Assembly: GCF_003385495.1 (NCBI RefSeq)
Contig: NZ_QNUH01000024.1
Span: 1-51,139 of the forward strand
Length of the DNA: 51,139 bases
From: Chryseobacterium elymi
GTDB taxonomy: Bacteria > Bacteroidota > Bacteroidia > Flavobacteriales > Weeksellaceae
Reading direction: 5' to 3'
Position numbers and translations under genes: made by a program. Below the pieces are notes generated by a model. That model saw nothing but the letters and a program-made list of their open reading frames with translations, had not been told where the DNA came from and did not search any database. The first letter of the stretch is position 1; each line of letters opens with the position of its first letter. Below, piece by piece: positions 16,282 through 25,265 of this stretch.

Positions 16282-16794
16282 TTATGCCTGCTTTACAAAC
16301 TGTAATTCTCCGGCTATTTTTACCTCATCGCTTACCATTACACCTCCAGCTTCAAGAGCTGCATTCCAGTTCAGACCGAAATCTTTTCTGTTGATCTTTC
16401 CTTCAAAAGAAAAGCCTGCTTTCGTATTTCCCCACGGATCCACATTGATTCCTCCAAAGTCTACATCTAAAGTAATAGGTTTTGTAATACCGTTTACTGT
16501 AAGATTTCCTGTTACTTTATCATTTAAAGCCTGAGATTCAAATGTAATGGAAGGATATTCTTCTGCGTTGAAAAACTCTCCGGATTTTAAATGATTGTCT
16601 CTGTCTGTGTTATTAGTAAATACAGAATCAGTCTGGATGGTCGCTGTAGTTTTAGCATTCGCAAAGCTATCGTCTTCCGCTTCAATTTCAGCGTTGAAAA
16701 TTCTGAAGCTTCCTTTCACATTAGAGATCATCATGTGCTTTACTTTAAAAGTAATTTCACTATGTGTTGGGTCTAGATTCCATTTTGTTGCCAT
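16282..16794 (-). CDS. YceI-family lipid-binding protein
   Basis: A 170-residue YceI/TT1927B-like beta-barrel that binds isoprenoid or fatty chains in its core. Family marks are the start WNLDPTHSEITFKVKHMM, the central NHLKSGEFF(N)AEEYP segment and the late DFGLNWNAALEAGG. Unlike E. coli YceI it has no signal peptide and should be cytoplasmic, as is common for Bacteroidota members. Its cellular role is not well settled; links to stress and polyisoprenoids are reported for the family. It has its own promoter at 16829 and its own terminator. Confidence 0.92.
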   Translation of the reverse strand: MATKWNLDPTHSEITFKVKHMMISNVKGSFRIFNAEIEAEDDSFANAKTTATIQTDSVFTNNTDRDNHLKSGEFFNAEEYPSITFESQALNDKVTGNLTVNGITKPITLDVDFGGINVDPWGNTKAGFSFEGKINRKDFGLNWNAALEAGGVMVSDEVKIAGELQFVKQA

Positions 16795-16828
16795 TGTATT
16801 GTAATTTTTTTGTTTGTTATTGATACTG

Positions 16829-16855
16829 CAAATGTAGGGCGGAGGTCACATACAA
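16829..16855 (-). promoter_or_regulatory. Promoter of the YceI gene
   Basis: On the minus strand TACATTTG (16829-16836) is a perfect -7 match with a TTG at 16853-16855, 16 bases upstream. It lies 34 bases before the ATG. Confidence 0.6.
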
Positions 16856-16893
16856 ATCATTGACTTAGGTTAAGAAATGAAATAACTCTAAAA

Positions 16894-17066
16894 GTCAATT
16901 TTGCTTCGCAAGTGAATTGTCAATTGCTTACGCTATACAATTCACAACTGAACACTTCACCATTCACCCTAATTTTAAATGTGAACCGTCAATTTTGCTT
17001 CGCGAGTAAATTGTCAATTGTTTACAGTTATAAAATTCACGATTGACCATTCACCATCACCTAATT
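16894..17066. repeat. Two diverged copies of an intergenic repeat
   Basis: Unit 1 starts at 16894 and unit 2 at 16988, an offset of 94 bases. Both begin GTCAATTTTGCTTCGC, continue with AATTGTCAATTG and end with CATTCACC plus CTAATT. Each can form a small hairpin from AATTGT and its complement. No frame runs through them. The rest of this 407-base gap (16795-17201) holds the YceI promoter on the left and the peptidase promoter on the right, and otherwise AT-rich DNA. Confidence 0.75.
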
Positions 17067-17174
17067 CCCTCTCATTCTTCCTACCATTAAGTTAAGAATT
17101 ATTTTTTATCAATGCATTAATCCTATTTTATGAATGTTTTATTTAACATTTATTAACGGATGATTTTTATTTCT

Positions 17175-17182
17175 TATTTTTG
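17175..17182 (+). promoter_or_regulatory. -7 element for the DPP-IV-type peptidase
   Basis: TATTTTTG is a perfect -7 match, 19 bases before the ATG at 17202. No TTG stands at -33. Confidence 0.55.
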
Positions 17183-17201
17183 AAGGATTCAATTTTATAC
17201 A

Positions 17202-19340
17202 ATGAAATTACATAGATTTTCTTTATTGATGCTGGTTTTGGGAGCTTCTGCAATCGCGCAGACCCAAAAATTTACTATGGCGGAGGCTGTAAATGGACTG
17301 AGAACGAATCTTGCCGTGAAAAATATATCCCAGTTCTCATGGACTGCAGATGGTAAATCCTATATTCAGGCTGTAAAAGGCGGTTATCTGATCACTGACC
17401 TTAAGACCAGTAAACAGGATACCCTGGTGTCTTTAACTCAACTGAACAGATCATTTTCGGATGCTAAACTCAAAGCAGTTCCTCAAATAAGATTTATCGA
17501 CGGGTCAAGTGGTTATTTCAATGTTAACGACAAAATGTTCTGGATTGAAAAAACAGGAAACAACTGGAAAGTAAAGACGGCTGCAACATTGAATGAGGAA
17601 GCTTCCAATGTGAAAATGTTCGGCGATAACCAGACATTTGCCTTTACGGTAAAGAATAATTTATATGTCAGTAAAAATGGGAAAGCAATAGCTGTAACCA
17701 ATGATTCTGATGAAAATATCATCAACGGAGCAGCAGTTCACAGAAACGAATTCGGAATTGATACAGGGATTTTTCCCGCACCAGATTCAGAAGCTGTAGC
17801 GTTTTACAGAATGGACCAGACTATGGTGGCTGATTATCCTGTTATTGACTGGTCTGTAACGCCTGCCGTAAATCATAACATCAAATATCCGATGGCCGGG
17901 CAGAAATCCCACGAAGTCACTTTGGGAATTTATAATATTAAAAACCAGTCAACCACTTTCCTTAAAATTGAAGGTGAAAAAGATCAGTATTTAACAGCCA
18001 TTACCTGGAGCCCGGATTCAAAATATATTTTTGTAGGTGTTCTGAACCGCGGGCAGAATCATTTAAAAATGAATCAGTACGATGCTGTTACAGGAAATCT
18101 GGTAAAAACTTTATTTGAAGAAACCAGTGATAAATATGTGGAGCCTCAGCATCCGCTCATCTTCTTCCCGAATTCCGATACAGATTTTATCTGGCAGAGC
18201 CAGAGAACCGGATACAACCACCTGTTTCATTACAGTCTTGAAAAAGGATTGATTGCCCAAATCACCAAAGGAGATTGGCTGGTAACGGATATTTTAGGTT
18301 TTAATGAAAAGAAAAAGGAGATCTATTTTACTTCTACCAAAGAAACACCTCTTGAAAAGCATTTATATAAGATCAACTGGACAAACTTTAAAATGCAGCG
18401 AATGGATGATGCTTCAGGTGTACACACAGGAATCTTGAGCAGTGATGGTAATTATCTTTATGATACTTACAGCAATGCAGACACACCAAGATCTGTGAAT
18501 ATTATCAATACCAACACGGCAAAGTCTACAAATATCCTTACTGCAGAAAATACATTGAAAAATTATCAGAGACCTGAAATTAAAAATGTAGAGTTAAAAG
18601 CTGATGATGGAACACCGCTTTACGGAAAGATCATTCTTCCTACAGATTTTGATGCGAACAAAAAATATCCGGTTATCGTTTATCTGTATAACGGGCCACA
18701 CCTTCAATTGGTGACCAATACTTTCCCTGCATCAGGAAACCTTTGGTACGAATACATGGCTCAAAACGGATACATCATTTTCACCATGGACGGAAGAGGT
18801 TCTGCCAACCGTGGAATGAAGTTTGAGCAGGCTGTTTTCAGAAACCTGGGAACCACGGAAATGAATGACCAGATGAAAGGAGTAGATTACTTAAAATCTC
18901 TTCCTTATGTGGATGCTGAAAGAATGGGAATCCACGGATGGAGCTTTGGAGGCTTTATGACAACAAGCTTTATGCTTCGTAAGCCAGATGTGTTTAAAGT
19001 TGGAGTAGCTGGAGGCCCAGTAATCGACTGGAAAATGTATGAAATCATGTATGGTGAAAGATATATGGATACACCGCAGGAAAATCCTCAGGGATACGCA
19101 ACAGCCAATCTTCTGGATAAAGTTCAGAACTTAAAAGGAAAATTACTGATGATCCACGGTGCACAGGATGATGTGGTAGTATGGCAGCATTCCATCAAAT
19201 TCATTAAATCTGCGGTAGATAATGGAGTTCAGATGGATTACTTTGCCTATCCTGGACATCCGCACAATGTGATCGGAAAAGACAGGGTTCACCTGATGCA
19301 GAAAGTGACGGATTACTTTGATCAGTATCTGAAGAAATAA
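17202..19340 (+). CDS. Dipeptidyl-peptidase IV-type S9 peptidase
   Basis: A 712-residue secreted peptidase with a Sec signal of about 20 residues ending IAQ. The N-terminal two thirds form the DPP-IV beta-propeller, with the substrate-gating segment AFYRMDQTMVADYPV near residue 205. The C-terminal alpha/beta-hydrolase domain carries the catalytic triad: Ser 581 in GWSFGG, Asp near 656 in HGAQDD, and His near 688 in GHPHNV. Such enzymes cut Xaa-Pro or Xaa-Ala dipeptides from peptide N-termini in the periplasm. It is probably one of several S9 peptidases in the genome, helping the cell live on protein. It is a single-gene unit with its own promoter and terminator. Confidence 0.94.
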   Translation: MKLHRFSLLMLVLGASAIAQTQKFTMAEAVNGLRTNLAVKNISQFSWTADGKSYIQAVKGGYLITDLKTSKQDTLVSLTQLNRSFSDAKLKAVPQIRFIDGSSGYFNVNDKMFWIEKTGNNWKVKTAATLNEEASNVKMFGDNQTFAFTVKNNLYVSKNGKAIAVTNDSDENIINGAAVHRNEFGIDTGIFPAPDSEAVAFYRMDQTMVADYPVIDWSVTPAVNHNIKYPMAGQKSHEVTLGIYNIKNQSTTFLKIEGEKDQYLTAITWSPDSKYIFVGVLNRGQNHLKMNQYDAVTGNLVKTLFEETSDKYVEPQHPLIFFPNSDTDFIWQSQRTGYNHLFHYSLEKGLIAQITKGDWLVTDILGFNEKKKEIYFTSTKETPLEKHLYKINWTNFKMQRMDDASGVHTGILSSDGNYLYDTYSNADTPRSVNIINTNTAKSTNILTAENTLKNYQRPEIKNVELKADDGTPLYGKIILPTDFDANKKYPVIVYLYNGPHLQLVTNTFPASGNLWYEYMAQNGYIIFTMDGRGSANRGMKFEQAVFRNLGTTEMNDQMKGVDYLKSLPYVDAERMGIHGWSFGGFMTTSFMLRKPDVFKVGVAGGPVIDWKMYEIMYGERYMDTPQENPQGYATANLLDKVQNLKGKLLMIHGAQDDVVVWQHSIKFIKSAVDNGVQMDYFAYPGHPHNVIGKDRVHLMQKVTDYFDQYLKK

Positions 19341-19344
19341 TAGC

Positions 19345-19372
19345 AAAAACCAGCAGAAAGGCTGGTTTTTTT
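19345..19372 (+). terminator. Intrinsic terminator of the DPP-IV-type gene
   Basis: AAAAACCAGC (19345-19354) pairs with GCTGGTTTTT (19361-19370), followed by more Ts. Confidence 0.9.
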
Positions 19373-19443
19373 ATTGGCAACAGTATTCTTTAATAGCAAA
19401 CACATTCTTACCAAACATCAATGTTTTTGAGCTTTTTCATCCG

Positions 19444-19451
19444 TAATTTTG
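19444..19451 (+). promoter_or_regulatory. -7 element that fixes the start of the luciferase-like gene
   Basis: TAATTTTG is a perfect match. It lies inside the extension that an upstream ATG at 19421 would give and 21 bases before the ATG at 19472, so the later ATG is the true start. Confidence 0.6.
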
Positions 19452-19471
19452 TTCATCTAAAATCTAAAAAT

Positions 19472-20497
19472 ATGGAATTAGGAATAGGAATGTTTGGTGA
19501 TCTGGCTTTTGACAAGGTTACCGGAAAATATAGAGATGCAGGAGTGAAGATTCGTGAAATACTGGATCAGGTAAAATTAATGGATGAGGTGGGAATTGAT
19601 GTTTTTGCGATGGGAGAGCATCACCGTCCGGATTATGCGGTTTCGTCACCTGAAATGGTGCTTGCCGCAGCGGCAAGTATCACTAAAAATATAAAGCTGG
19701 CAAGTGGTGTTACTGTTTTAAGTTCTTCAGAACCGGTAAAAGTATACGAAGATTTTTCAACCTTAGATCTTATATCAGACGGAAGGGCTGAAATATTTGT
19801 CGGAAGAGGAAGTTTTATTGAATCATTTCCGCTTTACGGTTATTCATTAAACGATTACGAAGAGCTTTTTGACGAAAAACTGGAATTGCTGCTAAAGATT
19901 AACTCAGAAGAAAACGTTACCTGGTCAGGAAAGTTGCGTGCACCAATGCAGAATCAGACCGTTTATCCGAGAGCTAAAAACAACGGAAAACTGTCGATCT
20001 GGAGAGCGGTAGGCGGAACTCCGCAATCTGTTTTAAGCGCAGCAAAATTAGGAATGCCTTTGGTGGTCGCTATTATTGGGGGGATGCCGGTACAGTTTAA
20101 AAATCTGGTTGAATTTTACAAGCAGGAATATCAGAAAGCAGGGCATGACGTATCCAAAATGCAGATCGCGATTCATTCACACACGTTTGTAAGTAATGAT
20201 CAGGCTGTAGTGGACGGATATTTCAATAATTATAAATCCCAAATGGACAGAATTGGGGCAGCCAGGGGCTGGGCTCCTTATACGAAAATGCAGTATGACG
20301 GCGGAAGAGCTAGAGAAGGCGCCCTGTTCATCGGAAGTCCTGCAGAAGTAGCTGATAAAATCACCTACATGAAGGAGATTTTTGGCATCACCAGATTCAT
20401 CGGACATATGGATATCGGTGATCCTGCTCACGACATCATGATGAAATCCATTGAACTGTTCGGGGATGAAGTAAAACCGGCTATTCAGGATCTATAA
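19472..20497 (+). CDS. Luciferase-like (LLM) flavin-dependent oxidoreductase
   Basis: A 341-residue TIM-barrel protein of the bacterial-luciferase-like monooxygenase family, which uses reduced FMN or F420-like flavin to oxidise a small molecule. The family pattern is present: MELGIGMFGD at the start, GEHHRPDYAVSSPEM near residue 49, LASGVTVLSSSEPVKVYE, RAEIFVGRGSFIESF and a late GSPAEVADKI. The substrate is not evident. It is a single-gene unit with its own promoter; the convergent sbcC gene lies beyond a shared terminator. Confidence 0.9.
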   Translation: MELGIGMFGDLAFDKVTGKYRDAGVKIREILDQVKLMDEVGIDVFAMGEHHRPDYAVSSPEMVLAAAASITKNIKLASGVTVLSSSEPVKVYEDFSTLDLISDGRAEIFVGRGSFIESFPLYGYSLNDYEELFDEKLELLLKINSEENVTWSGKLRAPMQNQTVYPRAKNNGKLSIWRAVGGTPQSVLSAAKLGMPLVVAIIGGMPVQFKNLVEFYKQEYQKAGHDVSKMQIAIHSHTFVSNDQAVVDGYFNNYKSQMDRIGAARGWAPYTKMQYDGGRAREGALFIGSPAEVADKITYMKEIFGITRFIGHMDIGDPAHDIMMKSIELFGDEVKPAIQDL

Positions 20498-20501
20498 AAT
20501 G

Positions 20502-20534
20502 AAACCTCTGCTGAAAAATAGCAGAGGTTTTTTT
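20502..20534. terminator. Terminator between the LLM gene and sbcC
   Basis: AAACCTCTGCT (20502-20512) pairs with AGCAGAGGTTT (20520-20530) and the T-run continues to 20534. It serves the rightward gene best; sbcC may share it. Confidence 0.88.
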
Positions 20535-20548
20535 ATTGTCGTTTAAAT

Positions 20549-23500
20549 TTATACAATTTCAATCAGGCTTCCTCTTTCCTCATCTTTCACAATGTTGAGA
20601 GCTGTCGGAATTTTTTCTTTAAGCTCTTCGACATGGGAGATAATCCCTACGATTCTGTTTTCTTTCATCAGATTCGTCAGAGTTTCAAAAACAATATTGA
20701 CTGATTCCGTGTCCTGCGTCCCAAAACCTTCATCTATAAAAAAGAAATTTTTATCAGCCTTCGCATTGGACTGAACACTTTCAGCCAAAGCAAGGGCCAG
20801 ACTCAGTGAAACCTGAAATGCCTGCCCTCCGGAAAGAGTCTTTACACTTCTGCTTCTGCCTTCATTCAGATAATCGATGATCTCAAAATCATTGCTTTCA
20901 TTCAATTGAAGACTCAGCTGATTTCTTGTCATTCTGTGGAAACGTACATTCGCATGATCACACAACTGTCTTAAATAAATAGAGGAAACATATTGTACAA
21001 AGCCGGCTCCTTTAAACAGATTCATCATCAGTTTTAAATTCTCAGACCGCTTTTGAAGGTCGGCAAGATTCTTCAGCAGATCTTCTTTCTTCCGGAATTC
21101 CTTTTCCAGTCTTTCAATCTCGGACCTGATTTTTACAACAGCATCATTCATCTGTTTCAAATCAGCCTGTGCTTCAGTGAACTGTTTTTCAGCCAGAGAA
21201 AATTGTGCATCATCGAATGAAAGGCCTTTCAGCTTTAATTCCAGACCTTCAATGACTTTCTTTAAAGTTTCATAATCGATTTTAAATTTTTGAATCTCAG
21301 CTCTGGCTTCCTGTACATTGATCTCCAGGCTTAAAATATGTTCTGCTTCTTTAAAATCTGCAAAATTCTGTTCAGTGAGCGCTAAAGTGATCACTTCTTT
21401 ATTTTTCGATGTTTCTTTTTCAATCTCCGCAATCTGTTTTTCAGATTGAGTGACAAGTGTTCTTTGTTCTGCCAGTTTAGGAGCAAGTATTTTTTCCTGT
21501 TGTGAGGCTTTTTGGTAATTCTGTTCCGTTTCCGTATTGAACTGTAATAGCTTGTGGTAAGCATCTTCAACCTCTGCTACGGTTTTTTGCTCATAGCTGC
21601 TCCATTCCAGCGTCTTCAGATTGGAACGGCTGATATTGATCTGCTCCTGTTTCGCAGCTTCTTCCAGCCTGAAAGTTTCCAGGGCGCTTCTGTATTTATC
21701 TAAGGTTTTACTTTCTCTTTCCAGATTTTCCCTTTCCAAAGTAATATGCCGGCTGTTTTCCTCGATCTTCTTTTCGATGGCAAAAGAATCCGAGCGTTTT
21801 TTCTCAAATTCATCTTCATGATCCGGGCTGAATGATTTCCAGACAAAATGCTGAATGTGGTGGTCAATATCTTTCTGAATCTCAAGCAATGCTTTCTCCT
21901 CGTTGGTCAGCTGCTCTTCGAATATTTTTTTTCGGGCTAAGATTTTTTCAATTTCAGTTTCCTGTATCTGATTTCTTAAGATCTCCTGTTCAGTAGAATG
22001 AATATTCTCCTGGATTTCCTGGATTTCCGCATGTACATCCTGAATTTCCACGATATGCGGATGTTCCGAAGAGCCACAAAGCGGGCAGGCTTCACCGTCA
22101 TGAAGTTCACTGGCAAAACGCGATAATTCCTTTTGGATTTTTAGATGATCCTGTTTTTGTGAAAGCTCCTTTTTCTTTTTTTCCAGCGCTTCCTTTTTAC
22201 TTCTGAAATCTTCCTTAAAATTTTCATGAAAAGAAAAATGTTTCAGCTCCTCGGAAATTACTCGGATCTGTTTCTGTTGGTTTTCGATCTTATTGATCTG
22301 CTCCAGCTGTAATTTTTTGAGGTTTTTCTGCTGAATAAACCAGTTTCCAACAGCTGAAAGTAAGGCTGAATCCAGTTTCTGTTTCTTCAGAATATCAGCA
22401 TCCTTGGAAAGGGTATCAATCTTTTTCTGAATACTGTTTCTGTTTTCTTCTACTTCTTTTACTTTTTCCGAACCTTTTTGTGTTCTGTCTTTCAGTGCTT
22501 TGATTTCATTGGAAAAGGTCAGGATTTTTACGATCAGATTGAGGTCGCTTTCCTGAGCTCTTGACTGTTCCAACGCTTTAAACTGCGGTTCAAGCACACT
22601 GAGTTGTTCCGTAATTGCTCTAAAATCTTTTTCAGTTTCCTGTAAAGTTTTAATCTGGTGCTCCTTTTCAATCTGTTTGGCTTCCATTTCCTTGGAAAGC
22701 TTATTTTTTTCAGCAATTAAAGGACTGAATACCCGAAATACTCTGTCATAAAGCTCTGTCTGTAGCTCCAAAGCATCAATTCGGGGTTTATGTTCAGCTA
22801 GATTATTAAAATTCTCTCTGTTTTGTTTTAAACCTTCAAAATCTGTTTTTAAATTTTTCAACTGTTGATAAGCGGTTGAAATTTTTTCAAACTTTTGATT
22901 GGATTCTTCGAACTTTTTCTGTCCCTCCACCAGATAATTTTTCTGAAGCTGAATGTTTTCTTCATTGATTTCTTCAAAACCTTTCAGTTGACCTTCAAGC
23001 TGATCCAGTTCAGATCTGTTTTTCCCGTACAGAGCAGAAGCATTATTCTGAAGATCATAGCGCTGAAGATTAAAAATATCCTTCATCATATTTGTTCGTT
23101 CTGCAGCGCCCAATTCCAGAAATTCTTTAAACTGGCCCTGCGGAATAATGATGGTCCGTTTGAAATAGGAGTAACTAAGCCCAATAATAGCCTCCGCATT
23201 GGAATGATCCAGTGGAATCCATTTGCCACCAATATGCTCATAAAATGTAACCGAATAAGGTTTTACATCTTCAAATTTTTTCGAATTTCGTCTGAAATCT
23301 CTGGTTGCCCGGAACAGTTTATTTTCATAATTGATAAAATCAAACTCGATATAAGAACTGCTTGACTTTAAATTCATCATGTTGTAAGCCCTTTTATCAC
23401 GCATATTCAGACGTTCCGTCTCACCATACAGGGCAAACGAAATAGCTTCAAGTATTGATGACTTTCCGGAACCTACAGCACCGAAAATACCGAATAATCC

Positions 23501-23584
23501 CGCATCGGTAAGGTGTTTAAAATCTATGGTCTGGCGCTCCTGATAGGAATATAAACCTTCGATCGTTAATTGAACAGGTATCAT
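20549..23584 (-). CDS. sbcC: Nuclease SbcCD, ATPase subunit C
   Basis: A 1011-residue SMC-like ATPase, the bacterial Rad50. With SbcD it opens hairpins and trims DNA ends blocked by protein. Walker A is GAVGSGKSSILEAIS near residue 35. Two very long coiled coils flank the zinc hook, whose CPLC stands near residue 500. The signature motif LSGGQAFQVSLSLALA and Walker B FFFIDEGFGTQD lie near the C-terminus. All parts needed for ATP binding and metal-linked dimerisation are present. Its start is 3 bases after the sbcD stop, so the two subunits are made from one message. Confidence 0.96.
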   Translation of the reverse strand: MIPVQLTIEGLYSYQERQTIDFKHLTDAGLFGIFGAVGSGKSSILEAISFALYGETERLNMRDKRAYNMMNLKSSSSYIEFDFINYENKLFRATRDFRRNSKKFEDVKPYSVTFYEHIGGKWIPLDHSNAEAIIGLSYSYFKRTIIIPQGQFKEFLELGAAERTNMMKDIFNLQRYDLQNNASALYGKNRSELDQLEGQLKGFEEINEENIQLQKNYLVEGQKKFEESNQKFEKISTAYQQLKNLKTDFEGLKQNRENFNNLAEHKPRIDALELQTELYDRVFRVFSPLIAEKNKLSKEMEAKQIEKEHQIKTLQETEKDFRAITEQLSVLEPQFKALEQSRAQESDLNLIVKILTFSNEIKALKDRTQKGSEKVKEVEENRNSIQKKIDTLSKDADILKKQKLDSALLSAVGNWFIQQKNLKKLQLEQINKIENQQKQIRVISEELKHFSFHENFKEDFRSKKEALEKKKKELSQKQDHLKIQKELSRFASELHDGEACPLCGSSEHPHIVEIQDVHAEIQEIQENIHSTEQEILRNQIQETEIEKILARKKIFEEQLTNEEKALLEIQKDIDHHIQHFVWKSFSPDHEDEFEKKRSDSFAIEKKIEENSRHITLERENLERESKTLDKYRSALETFRLEEAAKQEQINISRSNLKTLEWSSYEQKTVAEVEDAYHKLLQFNTETEQNYQKASQQEKILAPKLAEQRTLVTQSEKQIAEIEKETSKNKEVITLALTEQNFADFKEAEHILSLEINVQEARAEIQKFKIDYETLKKVIEGLELKLKGLSFDDAQFSLAEKQFTEAQADLKQMNDAVVKIRSEIERLEKEFRKKEDLLKNLADLQKRSENLKLMMNLFKGAGFVQYVSSIYLRQLCDHANVRFHRMTRNQLSLQLNESNDFEIIDYLNEGRSRSVKTLSGGQAFQVSLSLALALAESVQSNAKADKNFFFIDEGFGTQDTESVNIVFETLTNLMKENRIVGIISHVEELKEKIPTALNIVKDEERGSLIEIV

Positions 23585-23587
23585 GGC

Positions 23588-24793
23588 TTAGGCATTTAAA
23601 ATTTCGTTAAACAAATTCATCAGTTCTTCATTGGCTTCCTGGCCGCCATTTTTAGATTTAAAATAATCTCTGAACAGAGGCTCTATATCCTGATTCAGAT
23701 TAATTTCCAGGCTTTCCTGTTCCGTAAGTCCCTTGCTTTTAACTTTAGGAATCAGATGAACAATGCCATTGTGGGATTGGTAGATCATCCTCCGTTCATC
23801 AGAGGTTAAAAAGGTTTCACTTTCCAGGGTCAGCTCAATGAATGTATAAGGATTTTCAGTCAGCCACTGAACGCTATCCTCAACGGAAGTAAAGGTCTTC
23901 CTTACCAATTTCCTCCCACTTTTAAGAGGTTTCTTGATGAATGATACAGGTTGGCCCGGTTCCGCTTCAACGATTGAAACATATTTGGTCTGTCCGGCTT
24001 CACTAAAACTGTAGCATAGTGGCGAAGAGGAATAAACAACAGGTTTTTCCTGTGTTCCGATATTCTGAAAGGCGTGTAAATGTCCCAATGCCGTATACTG
24101 AATCTGGTTAGGAATACTATCCGAAAAGATGAGGTCTGCATTTCCAATCTTAATGGGTTTCTCACCTTCCGGTTCTTCTAAAATTTCAGCTCCTCTTTTG
24201 TTCATGTACAAATGAGCAGTCAGAAGGTTGACTCCGGAAGTGTCACAAAACTGATCTGCAAGTTCTTTCCAGGTTTTAGAAAGGATTTTATTGATCTCTT
24301 CTTCTTTATTCTCACCGAAATATTCTTTCAGACGGACTTCATTGGCATAAGGTGTATGTAAAATCCGAACCGGAAAATCTATGTTTACAAGGGCAACCTC
24401 TATAAAACCCTCTTTTGAATTGGTAATTTTAAAATGCTCGGTTTCGAAAGGAAGAATTTCTGCTTTCGGATGACCAATTAAAATAATTCCGCATTCCCGT
24501 GCCAGAGGATCCGGCGCATTGATCAGATTCGGAGAATCATGATTCCCGGAAATAGCGATAACAGGACGCTTCCCATTTTGAGATAAGCGTTTCAGGGTTT
24601 TATAAAACAGTTCAGCAGCCTCTACACCAGGCGTAAAATTGTCAAAGAGATCACCGGCAACGAGAATCAGATCAACGTTCTCTTCATCAGCAATACTGAT
24701 GATCTCTTCCATTGCTGAAATCTGTTCTTCCAGACGGGAAAACCGGTCCAGTCGTTTTCCCAGATGCCAATCGGCGGTGTGGAGGATTTTCAT
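23588..24793 (-). CDS. sbcD: Nuclease SbcCD, nuclease subunit D
   Basis: A 401-residue metallophosphoesterase nuclease, the bacterial Mre11. The metal-binding motifs are in order: HTADWHLGKRLD at residues 5-16, VAGDLFDN near 46, ISGNHDSP near 81, and later LTAHLYMNKRG and ALGHLHAFQN. The C-terminal part should contact the SbcC coiled-coil base. First gene of the sbcDC operon; a promoter of near-consensus form lies at 24837-24864. Confidence 0.95.
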   Translation of the reverse strand: MKILHTADWHLGKRLDRFSRLEEQISAMEEIISIADEENVDLILVAGDLFDNFTPGVEAAELFYKTLKRLSQNGKRPVIAISGNHDSPNLINAPDPLARECGIILIGHPKAEILPFETEHFKITNSKEGFIEVALVNIDFPVRILHTPYANEVRLKEYFGENKEEEINKILSKTWKELADQFCDTSGVNLLTAHLYMNKRGAEILEEPEGEKPIKIGNADLIFSDSIPNQIQYTALGHLHAFQNIGTQEKPVVYSSSPLCYSFSEAGQTKYVSIVEAEPGQPVSFIKKPLKSGRKLVRKTFTSVEDSVQWLTENPYTFIELTLESETFLTSDERRMIYQSHNGIVHLIPKVKSKGLTEQESLEINLNQDIEPLFRDYFKSKNGGQEANEELMNLFNEILNA

Positions 24794-24836
24794 GAAAATT
24801 TTATTATTGTTTTAAAGTAAATATGAAATGTAATTT

Positions 24837-24864
24837 TAAAGATAGGGATTACCTGATCTACCAA
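24837..24864 (-). promoter_or_regulatory. Promoter of sbcDC
   Basis: Minus strand TATCTTTA (24837-24844) is one base off the -7 consensus and has a TTG at 24862-24864 with a 17-base spacer, a good overall match. It sits back to back with a rightward promoter at 24873. Confidence 0.55.
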
Positions 24865-24872
24865 AACAGGCT

Positions 24873-24902
24873 TTGTTGGTAACTCACAACCAATTACATT
24901 TG
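24873..24902 (+). promoter_or_regulatory. Orphan rightward promoter next to sbcDC
   Basis: TTG at 24873-24875, a 19-base spacer and TACATTTG at 24895-24902 form one of the best promoter matches in the window, yet no plus-strand gene follows until 25266, which has a -7-like element of its own. A transcript from about 24908 could fold a 6-bp hairpin (TTGTCT with AGACAA, 24913-24932) and would run antisense to the small gene at 24995-25147. No terminator is seen. Confidence 0.45.
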
Positions 24903-24994
24903 GGAAAAATAGCCTTGTCTGTAGCAAAAGACAATTGCAGTTTCTAACCTAATGGGGTTTCAAAATCAACCAGGTTCTAAAATATGAATGATTA

Positions 24995-25147
24995 TTAAAG
25001 TTTGCTATCGGCCTCTCTTGCTTTAAAATCTTCTCGAATTTGTTTTAAACGTGCTTTTCTTTCTACTTCTGCATTTTGTATTTTACGTTTTTTCTGATCA
25101 ATTTTCTTTTTATGTTTTTTCCGGTTTGCCTCGTTATTTTTGCTCAT
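24995..25147 (-). CDS. Small, very basic protein of 50 residues
   Basis: A 50-codon frame from ATG at 25147 to TAA at 24995, below the length that most gene finders accept. The peptide begins MSKNNEANRKKHKKK and is rich in Lys, Arg, Glu and Gln throughout, with no hydrophobic core, so it is probably one long charged helix. One of the best promoters of the window stands upstream at 25191-25221. I do not recognise a family; nucleic-acid or ribosome binding would fit the charge but is a guess. It is divergent from the VF530 gene. Apart from this gene and the three promoters nearby, the gap between sbcD and VF530 (24794-25265) holds nothing that I can see. Confidence 0.65.
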   Translation of the reverse strand: MSKNNEANRKKHKKKIDQKKRKIQNAEVERKARLKQIREDFKAREADSKL

Positions 25148-25190
25148 ATTTATTTTCGGAATGAATAGTTTTTAGGTAAAATATACTCAT

Positions 25191-25221
25191 CAAAAATACT
25201 AAAGATTGCGAGTTTAAACAA
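25191..25221 (-). promoter_or_regulatory. Promoter of the 50-residue protein gene
   Basis: Minus strand TATTTTTG (25191-25198) is a perfect -7, with TTG at 25219-25221 and a 20-base spacer. It lies 43 bases upstream of the small ATG. Confidence 0.6.
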
Positions 25222-25265
25222 TTTTAGTCGCTAAGTCTGATAAAATATTTTAATTTTACTGCGTT

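Noticed and set aside
22895..23365. A 156-codon frame opposite sbcC
   Set aside because: Opposite strand of a clear sbcC gene, no family pattern.
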